A stretch of DNA of 64,000 bases. Origin: an uncultured bacterium (GTDB lineage: Bacteria > Cyanobacteriota > Vampirovibrionia > Gastranaerophilales > Gastranaerophilaceae). A program made the position numbers and the translations under genes. Under the pieces are notes generated by a model that saw only the letters and a program-made list of their open reading frames with translations, did no database searches and had not been told where the DNA came from. The stretch's first letter is position 1. The number at the start of each line of letters is the position of its first letter. Where the stretch lies: assembly GCA_900547155.1 (NCBI GenBank), contig URFH01000003.1, positions 1-64,000 on the forward strand, in the 5' to 3' direction. Below are positions 9,276 to 18,036 of the stretch, in pieces.

Positions 9276-10673
9276 TTAGCTGTCAGAAGACGGGAAAAGC
9301 GCTGAAAGCGTGCTTTGCAGCTGTGTGAATTGCTGGTTCAGTTTAGCTATCATCAAATCCATATTTGTGTATTTTTTTGTTAAGTTTGCTTTGTAAGTTT
9401 CCAGCGCAGAATTTTTATTCTCAATATTAGATGCAATATTGGAAAGTTCGCTGCTCAAAGAATCGCTGCGGGCTTTGAAATATCCTGATTGAGAATCCAA
9501 AGCAGGTTTAAGTGCGGTTTGAAGCTCCTGCATTAAGCCTGTTGTGCCTTTTTCCGTGCTGCCGACAAGAAGTTCTTTAACCGCGTCAGGGTCAGCCTCG
9601 AACGCAGCTTTAAATTTTTCTTCATCAATAACCAGCTGGGAAGTGTCAGCATCTACGCTGGCGCCGACAGCACCGGTTGTAATGCCGATATCTGCAAGCG
9701 ATTTGTATTTTCCGCTGCCAACATTGCTTGTGATGAGGGTTCTTAAATCATTTCTTATATAATTAAGCGATGATTCGCCGTTAAGGTCGCCTCCGACAGC
9801 TGTAGCGCTGTCTGTTTTTGAAATAACGCTGTTAAAAGCGCTGACAAATTCGTCTAAAGCTGTTTTAACGCCGGATTCGTCAGCTTCTCTGGAGATTCTA
9901 AGCGTTACAGGGTCGGTTGTTACTGAATTTAATTCAATTGAAAGCCCTATAATGCCTGTGTCGGAGCTATCGAGGCTGTTTGAGGACGCAGTTTTCTGTT
10001 CTCCGTTGATGGTATAAACTGCGTTGTCGCCGATTGTCTGGTTTTCTGTTTTGCTAAGGCCGACAGCATCAGCAAAATCGCCGGAAATTGTCATTTCTTT
10101 TGCGCCGTACTCTTTGTTTTCAAGAACAAGCTGGCCGCCTTTTAAATAAGCGTTGACGCCGGCACCAGAATTGCCGATTTTATAGACAAGTTCGCTTACT
10201 GACATATCATCGGAAACAGTAATGTCAGTGCCGTTTATGCTCAAAGTTCCTTTTCCGGAAAAACCGAGTTCTGAGAGCTTGTTGGATGCATTTTTCCATG
10301 CGTCATTTTTATCTGTAACCGTGGAAGTCTGTGAAGCCAGGCTTTCTACAGTTATATCAAATTCGGACGGTGTTGAAAGGTTTGTCACTGTTGCAGTGAT
10401 TGCCTTATTTTCTTTTGAATCCTCGGATGACTTAACAGTGACTTTTGAAAATAAGTCAGAAGTCGGTCCGAGAAGAGAATCTGTCCATTTTGTTGCTGTT
10501 GTTTCCAGTGTTGAATATAGGGATTTTAAAGAGTTCAGAGTCGAACTTTTTGTTTGCAAAGTGGTCTGCTTTGCGGTCAAGTTATCGATAGTTGCTTGTT
10601 TTGAGCTGCAAAGAGCTGTAATCCATTCATCTATCGGGAGTCCTGAACCTAATCCTGAAAAACTTATTGTCAT
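9276..10673 (-). CDS. fliD: Flagellar filament cap protein FliD (HAP2)
   Basis: FliD caps the growing flagellar filament and directs flagellin insertion. The 465-residue protein starts with the typical FSGLGSGLPIDEWI motif of the FliD N-terminal domain, then a heptad-rich stretch (NLTAKQTTLQTKSSTLNSLKSLYSTLETTA). The long Ser/Thr/Asp-rich middle gives the D2-D3 domains. The C-terminal domain ends in a coiled coil followed by YTNMDLMIAKLNQQFTQLQSTLSALF, which is characteristic. It has a GAGGTG ribosome site. fliS lies about 41 kb away, so the flagellar genes are dispersed. Confidence 0.93.
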   Translation of the reverse strand: MTISFSGLGSGLPIDEWITALCSSKQATIDNLTAKQTTLQTKSSTLNSLKSLYSTLETTATKWTDSLLGPTSDLFSKVTVKSSEDSKENKAITATVTNLSTPSEFDITVESLASQTSTVTDKNDAWKNASNKLSELGFSGKGTLSINGTDITVSDDMSVSELVYKIGNSGAGVNAYLKGGQLVLENKEYGAKEMTISGDFADAVGLSKTENQTIGDNAVYTINGEQKTASSNSLDSSDTGIIGLSIELNSVTTDPVTLRISREADESGVKTALDEFVSAFNSVISKTDSATAVGGDLNGESSLNYIRNDLRTLITSNVGSGKYKSLADIGITTGAVGASVDADTSQLVIDEEKFKAAFEADPDAVKELLVGSTEKGTTGLMQELQTALKPALDSQSGYFKARSDSLSSELSNIASNIENKNSALETYKANLTKKYTNMDLMIAKLNQQFTQLQSTLSALFPSSDS

Positions 10674-10858
10674 GCTATTTCACCTCAGTTGTTTCCTTAA
10701 CAAATTGTAGTGCACTCCTTGCACAAAGTAATCCTACATTAACAGTAGTTTACATATTTATATAATACCACTTTTTTTCAATTTTTAAACCCGCAATTCA
10801 AACTTTATTAACAAATATAAAGATTATATAACTAAGTTGCCTGTATTACTAAGCGGTG

Positions 10859-10888
10859 TTGATACTTTTTATTTTTTAAGGTTATAAT
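10859..10888 (+). promoter_or_regulatory. Sigma-70-type promoter for the Omp85 gene
   Basis: TTGATA at 10859-10864 and TATAAT at 10883-10888, with an 18-bp spacer. Transcription would begin near 10895, leaving a short leader before the proposed ATT start at 10923. Confidence 0.6.
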
Positions 10889-10964
10889 ATTTAGGAAGAG
10901 GTTCACAAATAGGAATTGAGAAATTAATACTTTTGGGAATAATATAAAGACAATATCAATAGCT

Positions 10965-12887
10965 TTGGGGATTCTTATGATGCTGGCTGCGCCTGCATTT
11001 GCCGAAGGGGAGGATTCTCCGTCTTCGCGCGGCTCAATTTTTGGTGATTTGAACACCGAATCCCTTTTTAACACTGCATATCCCTCCTCCGAAGAGCCTC
11101 AACAGGAAGAAGTTAAGCAGGAACTTCCGAAATCTGCCGTTTACATTAAAAACATCGAAATTACAGGAAACAGGCTTATTGACACTGATACGGTTTATCG
11201 CCAGATGGAGTTGAAGCCCGGTGACGCTTTCAGCGCGGAAGTTGTCCAGCAGAACCTCAAATCTATCTATAACATGGGCTATTTTAGTGAAAAAATCAAA
11301 GCTGTGCCTGTGAAACTGGATGATAACAACATAAAACTTAAAATTATTGTCGAGGAAAACCTGCCTGTTACTGATTTTATGATTGAGGGCAACGAATCAA
11401 TTTCAACCGGCGAAATTTTGAAAATACTTGAGCCCATGCTCGAAAAACCTCAAAATATCCATGATTTAAATGACGCCATCGAACAAATTCAGGATTTATA
11501 CGCAAGTCAGGGGTATATTCTTGCGCGCGTAACGAATGTTACTGATGATCCGGACGGAACTGTTAATTTAACCATTGATGAGGGCACGATTAATTCAATA
11601 ATTATTCAGGGCAACAAAAAAACAAAAGAATTCGTTGTGCGAAGAAATGTTCTTACGCAGCCGGGTACGGTTTATAACGAAAATCTCATAAAAATGGATT
11701 TAATGCGCCTTTACGGCACTCAGGCATTTAAAGATGTTAAGCGCACAATCGAAAGAAGCGAGGAAAATCCCGAACGTTATGATGTAACGATACATCTTGA
11801 GGAACAAAGAACGGGAACTATTTCAATAGGCGGCGGTTTGGATACGGCGACGGGGCTTTTCGGTTCTGCGGGCTTTACTGAGAACAATTTCCGCGGCATG
11901 GGGCAGAGAATTTCGCTTAACGTCCTTGCCGGTACCGGTGTAATCATGGCAGACAGCTCAACTCTTAACAGGGCCAATTTGCAGGCCGAAATCAGCTGGT
12001 TTGAGCCAAAACTCAAGGGTTCTGACAACTCTTTAATGGTAAAAGCGTTCGGCAGGGATTTTGCCAGCTATCAGATTCCTCTTGCTATTGAGCAGCGTTA
12101 TGGTATTGAGGCGACTATATCCCATCCGTTTAAAGAGTATAAAAATCTTAGCGGTTCTTTTGGAATCGGGCTCGAAAATGTTGATGTAAAAGAGGGGGAT
12201 TACAACCAGATTCTCGGTTTGTATAATGCCCACAGAATTCCTATTTCCGAGCGTGCAAAACAGCTGCAGGGCGGCGTTTTCCTGACGCTTTCACCCAGCT
12301 TGATATATGATACAAGAGATAATCAGACAAATCCGAGAAAAGGTGTGTTTGCAACTGCAAGATTTGACGAGGCAATTGCGCTTGACGGGTTTGAAAACAC
12401 ATACGGAAAGCTTACCGGAAGCATTAAACGCTACTATCCTGTCGGTAAAAAATCGACTGTGTCACTTGCTTTCAGAGCCGGCGGAAAAGTTCATGGCGAC
12501 AGCATGCCCGAGGTTATGGCATATCGTTTAGGCGGCCCTTATACGGTTAGAGGTTTCAGAATGAGCGGAATCGGTACAGGTACCGGATTTATGATGGGTT
12601 CTGCTGAATTCCTGACGCCAATTCCGTTTATTGACAGATTTACCGAAGCAAAATTCCTCGAAAACATCAGACTTGCGGCTTTTGTTGACGCAGGTCAGAT
12701 TTACGGCTCAACAGTTACAAACGAAATATACAACCGTCCGCTCCATGCCATCACAGCCGGTATAGGTGTAAGAGTATTTGTTCCGGGCGTCGGGCCGCTT
12801 GCCATCGACTGGGGCTATCCGCTCACAGGCGTGCCTGAGGGCACCAGCAAAGGCGCTTTCACGTTTGGTGTTGGCGAATTCTACTAA
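10965..12887 (+). CDS. bamA: Omp85/BamA-family outer-membrane protein assembly factor
   Basis: Inserts beta-barrel proteins into the outer membrane. Three POTRA domains are seen (about residues 58-131, 132-206 and 207-281), then the 16-strand barrel with the VRGFRMSG loop-6 motif and a terminal aromatic (GEFY). Three POTRA domains is the cyanobacterial count; proteobacterial BamA has five. The only near-N-terminal standard start is TTG at 10965, which has no ribosome site and leaves a truncated signal peptide (GILMMLAAPAFA). Reading the frame back to ATT at 10923, eight bases after AGGA, gives a complete signal peptide (INTFGNNIKTISIALG...AFA). The true start may thus be a rare ATT, or the sequence has an error. 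Downstream neighbour is convergent. Confidence 0.92.
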   Translation: MGILMMLAAPAFAEGEDSPSSRGSIFGDLNTESLFNTAYPSSEEPQQEEVKQELPKSAVYIKNIEITGNRLIDTDTVYRQMELKPGDAFSAEVVQQNLKSIYNMGYFSEKIKAVPVKLDDNNIKLKIIVEENLPVTDFMIEGNESISTGEILKILEPMLEKPQNIHDLNDAIEQIQDLYASQGYILARVTNVTDDPDGTVNLTIDEGTINSIIIQGNKKTKEFVVRRNVLTQPGTVYNENLIKMDLMRLYGTQAFKDVKRTIERSEENPERYDVTIHLEEQRTGTISIGGGLDTATGLFGSAGFTENNFRGMGQRISLNVLAGTGVIMADSSTLNRANLQAEISWFEPKLKGSDNSLMVKAFGRDFASYQIPLAIEQRYGIEATISHPFKEYKNLSGSFGIGLENVDVKEGDYNQILGLYNAHRIPISERAKQLQGGVFLTLSPSLIYDTRDNQTNPRKGVFATARFDEAIALDGFENTYGKLTGSIKRYYPVGKKSTVSLAFRAGGKVHGDSMPEVMAYRLGGPYTVRGFRMSGIGTGTGFMMGSAEFLTPIPFIDRFTEAKFLENIRLAAFVDAGQIYGSTVTNEIYNRPLHAITAGIGVRVFVPGVGPLAIDWGYPLTGVPEGTSKGAFTFGVGEFY

Positions 12888-12895
12888 TAAGGATA

Positions 12896-13339
12896 CTACG
12901 GCTTAATCGGTGCTTTAATAAAATCTGCAATTTTTACCAAAAACTCATCTGCCGTGTATTTTAGCCTGTCAATAAGCGTGTAGTTCGTGATTCCGGTCTT
13001 TTTATCAAGGGTTGTGACAAGAATTTCTGAAGAAAGCCTGTTTTCTATTGTGGCGGAAGCAAATTCATCACCCCTTATGAGGGCTCTTGCGTCTTCAAAC
13101 TTGACATTTTTGTCGGCTTTTTTTGCTAAGTCATTTATCGGGTCGATTTTTTCTCTTAATTCCCAGTATGAGTTTCCTGCCATAGTGTGCGGGTCTCTTA
13201 TCTCAACATTGCTGCGTTTTGCGACAAAATCGCGGCTTGTTTCTTCAAGATATTTTGCGTATCTTGCACGTGTTTGGTTCATTTCCTGATCTATTGTGCG
13301 GATTGTGCTTTTTAAGGGTTTGAGGTTTATTTTGAACAT
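12896..13339 (-). CDS. Small helical protein of unknown function
   Basis: About 147 residues when started at the MFKINLKPLK methionine, which has GGGAGA ahead of it; an upstream ATG at 13420 lacks a ribosome site. The protein is charged, with a Lys/Arg-rich N-terminus and mixed helices (STIRTIDQEMNQTRARYAKYLEETSRDF), and ends in KIADFIKAPIKP. No signal peptide, no metal motif, no recognised family. It ends eight bases from the convergent Omp85 stop. Confidence 0.65.
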   Translation of the reverse strand: MFKINLKPLKSTIRTIDQEMNQTRARYAKYLEETSRDFVAKRSNVEIRDPHTMAGNSYWELREKIDPINDLAKKADKNVKFEDARALIRGDEFASATIENRLSSEILVTTLDKKTGITNYTLIDRLKYTADEFLVKIADFIKAPIKP

Positions 13340-13426
13340 TTTCTTTCTCCCTTTTTTATGATTTAAGTTCATAAAAAAATTTTTTTGCTGATTTTTATTG
13401 AAAATTGTAAAGTTTTGCAACTTTAT

Positions 13427-13454
13427 TAAACTTTTAATAAGATTAGGCCGATAA
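13427..13454 (+). promoter_or_regulatory. Near-consensus flagellar sigma-28 (FliA) promoter
   Basis: TAAACTTT at 13427-13434 (7/8 match to TAAAGTTT), a 12-base spacer, and an exact GCCGATAA at 13447-13454. An extra exact TAAAGTTT sits at 13408-13415 without a matching -10. The promoter points at the isomerase gene starting at 13510, with a predicted start site near 13461. The consensus is that of enteric/Bacillus late flagellar genes. Confidence 0.7.
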
Positions 13455-13509
13455 TGATAGTGTAAGTTTTGATAATTTACGGCAGAATGTAATAAGAAGT
13501 GAGGTTGTG

Positions 13510-14568
13510 ATGGAAAACCAGAAGCTTAAATCAATTATGCAAAAAGAAATTTTTGAGCAGCCTTCTGTTGTGCAAAAATTGCTTGGCATGTACGTTACAG
13601 ATGAAAATCACATAAATATTGCGCTGCCGGAAGATATAGACAACATCGTGATTTCAGCGAGCGGCTCCTCGTACAACTGTGCGGCAATCGCAGCGCCTTT
13701 ATTTAAAGAAATGGTGGGCGTTCCTTGCGAATACGAGTATTCAAGTGAATTTATTCTTCAAAAAAATCATTTTGTAACCCCGAAAACGCTTTTCATCTTT
13801 ATTTCCCAGTCAGGAGAAACTTCTGACACGCTCAACGCGCTGAAAATTATCAAAGAAAAGGGCGGAAGAACCATGTGCATAACAAACGCCCGAAATTCCA
13901 CCCTCTGGAACGGCTGCGACTACAAAATATTGTCCGACGCGGGTGTTGAAAAGAGCATTGCCTCGACAAAAGCCCTTTGTGCGCAGCTTCTTTGCATGAT
14001 TTTTATTATTTTGAAGATAAAAGAATTCCGAGGCGAGGATTTGTTTGTTGATTTGAGGGCTTTGCGCCGTTTGCCGCTTTATCTTGAACGAATTATCGGA
14101 AATGTCGAAAAAATCAATGAAGTCGCCAAAGAAGCCTCGACTCACAGCAATATTGTTATTCTCGGGAACAAAAATTACTACCCCGTGGCAAAAGAGGGGG
14201 CATTAAAAATCAAAGAAACCTCCTACATAAACGTCATGGCGTATCCGTTCGGTGAATTTATGCACGGGCATGTTGCAGTGCTTAATAACAGGGCGTTTGT
14301 TATTACAATTATTGATGACGAAAACGAAATTTCAGCAAAACGAAATATTCAAAAAATCAGAGCGGATTACACGCCGGAAATCGCCTGTATAACCTCTGTG
14401 CAGACGGCTGATTGCGGGGATATGAATATATATATTAAGACCAGCAAAAAAATCAAGGCTATTTTCGGCTCGCTCATTACTTTGCAGCTTATTGCATGCG
14501 AAATTGCAAATCTCCTGAAAAGAAACCCCGATCAGCCAAAAGGGCTGAAAAAAGTCGTTCTTGATTAG
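13510..14568 (+). CDS. GlmS-type sugar isomerase (SIS) protein lacking the glutaminase domain
   Basis: About 352 residues homologous to the C-terminal isomerase half of glucosamine-6-phosphate synthase: MQKEIFEQP at the start, SGSSYNCAAIA, SQSGETSDTLNALK, GVEKSIASTKALCAQL, YPVAKEGALKIKETSYI, FGEFMHGHVAVL, and a C-terminal NPDQPKGLKKVVLD. The glutamine amidotransferase half is absent, so ammonia must come from another source or the reaction is a deaminase/isomerase on amino-sugar phosphates. Start: ATG 13510 with GAGG five bases upstream rather than GTG 13507. The sigma-28-like promoter ahead suggests co-expression with late flagellar genes, for example for a filament sugar such as legionaminic or pseudaminic acid, whose Campylobacter pathway uses a GlmS-like enzyme. 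It overlaps convergent csaB by 4 bp. Confidence 0.85.
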   Translation: MENQKLKSIMQKEIFEQPSVVQKLLGMYVTDENHINIALPEDIDNIVISASGSSYNCAAIAAPLFKEMVGVPCEYEYSSEFILQKNHFVTPKTLFIFISQSGETSDTLNALKIIKEKGGRTMCITNARNSTLWNGCDYKILSDAGVEKSIASTKALCAQLLCMIFIILKIKEFRGEDLFVDLRALRRLPLYLERIIGNVEKINEVAKEASTHSNIVILGNKNYYPVAKEGALKIKETSYINVMAYPFGEFMHGHVAVLNNRAFVITIIDDENEISAKRNIQKIRADYTPEIACITSVQTADCGDMNIYIKTSKKIKAIFGSLITLQLIACEIANLLKRNPDQPKGLKKVVLD

Positions 14569-15590
14569 CTTTTAATCGCTTTGAGCGTTCCTGAAAAGTC
14601 AAAAATAACCGCGTCCGCTTTGGTTTTTAGCTCTTTGGGGTCGAGTTTTTTGAGTTTGTCTATTTTTTCTTCCAGACATTGCGTGTCGTTTAAATTTGAG
14701 CAGGGAATTTCAAACCTTTTTGCCAGTTTTTCGACTTTTTCGTCATAGCTCAATGCAAGTGTTTTTATTCCGTATTTTAGCGCCAGAAGGCAGGCATGAT
14801 ATCGCATGCCGATGAGATAATCCAGATTTGAAAATGATTTCAGCACTCCGTCAATGCTCAAACCGCTGATAATTTTCGTTTTTATTGCAGGATTTGCGAG
14901 TTTTAAATTACCCTCAAACTTTTTGCAGATTTCCAAATCCAGCGCGTCCTGAAAAGAATATATATATATTTCTTTGTCGGAAAAATTCATTGCAACCTGA
15001 CGTGCAAGCGTAAAAAGGTACTTTCCGCTCAGGCTTTTCCAATCCCTGAGCTGTATTCCGACCCTGCCCATAGGAATTGCCGGATAAAGTGGCATTCCCC
15101 AGACCGGATCATTTACTAAATCAGCCTTTGCGCCCCATCCTCGCACCCTGAAAAGGCTTTTTTCATCTCTAACAGTGATATAAGTGCATTTTTTAAGTAC
15201 AGACTTTGTCAGAAGCCGCCCGAAAAGGTTTTTTATGGGGCCAATGCCCTGAGCAAAAATTATAACCCTTTTTTTATAGTGCAAAGCCGCTGAAATAACA
15301 AAAAGGTAATACAAAAGGCTTTTCAGGCTTGTTGCGTCCTGAAGCAGGCTTCCCCCGCCGCTTATAAGCACGTCGGTATTTTTTAAAACCTCAAGTATTT
15401 TTTTGATATCAAAAGTGCCTACCGACATAACCCCGAGATTTTCCGAGGTTTTTGGCGGATTTTTTGAAAATACGGTGATATCTATGTCGTTTTTCTTCAA
15501 TTCGCTGACAAGCGAGCTTAAAATCGCTTCGTCGCCGAAATTGTCAAAACCATAATATCCAGAAATAGCCGCTTTGATTTTTTTATCCAT
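14565..15590 (-). CDS. csaB: CsaB-type polysaccharide pyruvyltransferase
   Basis: Likely transfers a pyruvyl ketal from phosphoenolpyruvate to a cell-surface glycan; in Gram-positive bacteria CsaB modifies the wall polymer that anchors SLH-domain proteins, and cyanobacteria also carry it. The 341-residue protein begins KKIKAAISGYYGFDNFGDEAIL, has DVLISGGGSLLQDATS, AQGIGPI, YITVRDEKSL and LIGMRYHACLLALKYG, all typical of the family. Start M at 15590 is inferred from an 8-bp overlap with the upstream kinase gene, implying coupling; a longer frame exists but is unlikely. No SLH protein is seen in this window. Confidence 0.88.
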   Translation of the reverse strand: MDKKIKAAISGYYGFDNFGDEAILSSLVSELKKNDIDITVFSKNPPKTSENLGVMSVGTFDIKKILEVLKNTDVLISGGGSLLQDATSLKSLLYYLFVISAALHYKKRVIIFAQGIGPIKNLFGRLLTKSVLKKCTYITVRDEKSLFRVRGWGAKADLVNDPVWGMPLYPAIPMGRVGIQLRDWKSLSGKYLFTLARQVAMNFSDKEIYIYSFQDALDLEICKKFEGNLKLANPAIKTKIISGLSIDGVLKSFSNLDYLIGMRYHACLLALKYGIKTLALSYDEKVEKLAKRFEIPCSNLNDTQCLEEKIDKLKKLDPKELKTKADAVIFDFSGTLKAIKS

Positions 15591-16518
15591 AAAATGCCGA
15601 ATATACCTGCTCTTTGTAAGGAATTGATTTAATTGCGCCGATTCCCTTGCACTGCATGCCCGCAACTATTGACGCAAGCCTTGTTGATTCAACAGCCGAC
15701 ATTCCGGAGCTCATCGCGTGGATAAATGCGCCGTTAAACGCATCTCCCGAGCCCGTAGAATCAACAATTTCCGTTGACCAGAAACCGATAAAGTTAATAT
15801 CGCCCGCATAACCCACATGATAGCCGCCGTCTTTGATTGATTTTACAACGACCGTGCTAACGCCTTTGTCCCAGAAGTGTTTTATGATTTTTTCCGGCGA
15901 TTCCAGCTCAAAAAGCTTTTGCGCGTCATATTGGAGGTTCAAAAAGAGAATATCTGTAAAATCAATAATTTCGTCCAGTTCCTCTTTAGCTTCTTCAATA
16001 TTGTGCAGCCCTGAATCGTAATTCGGGTCGTAGGCTGTTGCTATGTTGTGTTTTTTGGCGAGTTCAAATGCTTTTTTAACCGCTTCTCTTGCAGAAATTG
16101 AAAGTGCCTGCGTTACGCCCGTCGAATATACAATTGAAGCGCTTTTTATGTATTCTTCGGATATATCATCCACTGAAAGTCTGGTTGCAGCTGTTTTTTT
16201 GCGGTAAAAAGAAAATTCCTTGTCGCCGTCTTCGGGCAGCGCAACAAAATATATGCCGTTTATCCCCTCAACAAGCTTTACCTGCGATATATCCAGCCCC
16301 TCAAGCTGCCAGCTGTCCAAAAGGAATTCCTTAAAATGGTCGGTTCCCACGCGGGTTATATATCCGACTTTTGAGCCGAGCCTTTGCGCAGCAACCGCCG
16401 TGCAGAGCGTATCTCCTCCGTAATATTTATCCAGCGTTTGCGCATAGGTAAGACTTTTGTTGCTCGAAAGCTCTACCAGCCCCTCTCCTATGGTTATTAT
16501 ATCTAAATTTTCTCCCAT
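15583..16518 (-). CDS. PfkB-family sugar kinase (KdgK-like)
   Basis: A 311-residue ribokinase-fold kinase. It shows the N-terminal GEGLVE strand, YYGGDTLCTAVAAQRLGSKVGYITRVG (the GG substrate motif) and the C-terminal DSTGSGDAFNGAFIHAM motif with the catalytic Asp. Overall pattern is closest to 2-keto-3-deoxygluconate kinases, with a tyrosine-rich substrate loop, but fructo- or ribo-kinase activity cannot be excluded. It is first in a two-gene unit with csaB (8-bp overlap). No strong ribosome site is seen before the ATG. Specificity is inference. Confidence 0.85.
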   Translation of the reverse strand: MGENLDIITIGEGLVELSSNKSLTYAQTLDKYYGGDTLCTAVAAQRLGSKVGYITRVGTDHFKEFLLDSWQLEGLDISQVKLVEGINGIYFVALPEDGDKEFSFYRKKTAATRLSVDDISEEYIKSASIVYSTGVTQALSISAREAVKKAFELAKKHNIATAYDPNYDSGLHNIEEAKEELDEIIDFTDILFLNLQYDAQKLFELESPEKIIKHFWDKGVSTVVVKSIKDGGYHVGYAGDINFIGFWSTEIVDSTGSGDAFNGAFIHAMSSGMSAVESTRLASIVAGMQCKGIGAIKSIPYKEQVYSAFYG

Positions 16519-16569
16519 AGCAAAAATGTATCACAGATTGCTGTTTTGTTCAAATTTATATGAAATATT

Positions 16570-16634
16570 AAGAAATGTAACGCAAAGTATATACAAAAAG
16601 GCAATTTTTGAAAAGTTATATACTTATTATATAT
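16570..16634 (+). promoter_or_regulatory. Shared upstream motifs: aagaaatgtaacg, caaaaaggcaattttt and TATATAC boxes
   Basis: Before the gene at 16659 lie aagaaatgtaacg (16570-16582), GTATATAC (16587-16594), the 16-mer caaaaaggcaattttt (16594-16609) and further tatata runs. The first 13-mer recurs exactly at 44912-44924 and the 16-mer exactly at 25002-25017, each upstream of another lineage-specific unknown gene. This suggests a common regulator or promoter class. Confidence 0.5.
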
Positions 16635-16658
16635 ACAGATATATAAAACGAGGTCGAT

Positions 16659-17894
16659 ATGAGCGGAGAAGTAAAACAAAATTTAACTAAAAAGGCAACA
16701 GCTTCTAATAGCTGCTCGCCTGCATATACAAGCCTCGGTTCTAATGCGGCTAAGATAAATATTTGGGCGCAGCCTTTCAATGTTTCTAGAGTTTCCCCCA
16801 GCAATTTGAATGTTGGCAGGGATGTATCAAGAATTGATACAAAATCAGCAGATGTATTTTCACTTGCTTATGGAAAAGATTCTTGCAAATACTTCAACAC
16901 AGGTTACAATCTCAAAGATTTATATCCTACAACAAATTATGTTTCTAATTACAGAAACAGCGGAAACGGATTCTTAAATTTCATTACTAAAATGTTTGGA
17001 GTTTTTGGTATTGCAACTGCTGCTACTTCAATAATCGGTTCTTTGAGCAACCTTTTTGGCAGCAAAAAAACCAAAAACGATAATGAAACAAAAGTTAAGG
17101 TTGAAAATTCTTCAAGTTCAGCTCCTACAGTTAAAAAAGGTGCAACAGCTGAAACTACAGCTATAGACGGCGCAGTAAAATCATCAAAAGCACTTTCTGA
17201 TTCTGAAAATATTGATGAAGTTAAAGCTGGAGTTGACAAACTCGATTCAAGTATTGCCGCTGCAGAGCGAGAACTTGCTGATATTGATGAAGACATTGAT
17301 GATAAAACAAATGAAGTTCTTGAAGCAAGACAGGGCGAAGAAAAAGCTGAAAAAGCGGTAAAAACAATCGATGATTCAGTAAAAATTAAAGACAAAGAAT
17401 CCCAAAAGCTCAACGACGCATTTGAAAAAGCAAAAGATGATGAATCTTCGGCTATGGACGCATATACAAACGCAAGCTCAAAATATGATAAAGCAAAACT
17501 TGCTTTGAACAAAATGCAAACTTCAGACCCGGGTTATGCTGATATGAAAGCAAAAGTTGACAAGCTTTACGAAGAAAAAGTGAATGCAAAACAAAAATAT
17601 GAAGAAGCTGTACAAACCAGAATCAAAGCTCATAAAACTTTTGGTGAAGCAGCTGCAGAGGTTGAAAAACTTAAACAGCAACAGGAAAAAATCCACAAAA
17701 TCTACGAAAAAAGAAAATCAATAACTACAACAAAAGAAAATGAGCTCAAAGCTCTTCAAACTAATAAATCCAAGCTTCCGGCTAAAATTCAAAAAGCTAA
17801 AAACGAAAAAATTGAACTTGAAAACAGACTTGAAGCTCTTCAGCTCGGAAAAGACATCGAACTCGGATTGGACGAAGAAAATGATGAAGAATAA
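16659..17894 (+). CDS. Coiled-coil protein of unknown function
   Basis: A 411-residue protein. The first ~105 residues are Ser/Asn/Tyr-rich; a hydrophobic segment around residues 105-130 (FLNFITKMFGVFGIATAATSIIGSLSNLFG) could insert in a membrane. Residues ~190-400 are an almost continuous Lys/Glu/Ala coiled coil. There is no N-terminal signal peptide. A GAGG ribosome site precedes the ATG, and an intrinsic terminator follows the stop immediately, so it is monocistronic. The architecture (disordered head, one hydrophobic hairpin, long coiled coil) resembles translocator or scaffold proteins, but no homology is recognised. Confidence 0.75.
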   Translation: MSGEVKQNLTKKATASNSCSPAYTSLGSNAAKINIWAQPFNVSRVSPSNLNVGRDVSRIDTKSADVFSLAYGKDSCKYFNTGYNLKDLYPTTNYVSNYRNSGNGFLNFITKMFGVFGIATAATSIIGSLSNLFGSKKTKNDNETKVKVENSSSSAPTVKKGATAETTAIDGAVKSSKALSDSENIDEVKAGVDKLDSSIAAAERELADIDEDIDDKTNEVLEARQGEEKAEKAVKTIDDSVKIKDKESQKLNDAFEKAKDDESSAMDAYTNASSKYDKAKLALNKMQTSDPGYADMKAKVDKLYEEKVNAKQKYEEAVQTRIKAHKTFGEAAAEVEKLKQQQEKIHKIYEKRKSITTTKENELKALQTNKSKLPAKIQKAKNEKIELENRLEALQLGKDIELGLDEENDEE

Positions 17895-17895
17895 A

Positions 17896-17922
17896 AACTC
17901 CGTAATTGGCGGAGTTTTTGTT
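17896..17922 (+). terminator. Intrinsic terminator after the coiled-coil gene
   Basis: 7-bp stem aactccg/cggagtt followed by a T-rich run directly after the stop codon. Confidence 0.85.
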
Positions 17923-18036
17923 TTTGCGTTTGATGAGATTAAATTATAAATTTTTTGATACAAAACATTGCAAAAAATTTGTATTTCGTAAATATTTCAT
18001 ATATCCTTTAAGAAAGAGAATGGTTAAAGGATTTAT

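Noticed and set aside
10222..10710. 162-codon plus-strand frame over fliD
   Set aside because: Antisense shadow; fliD is unambiguous.
16949..17512. 187-codon minus-strand frame over the coiled-coil gene
   Set aside because: Ser/Phe/Ala-rich mirror of a Lys/Glu coiled coil; no start signals.
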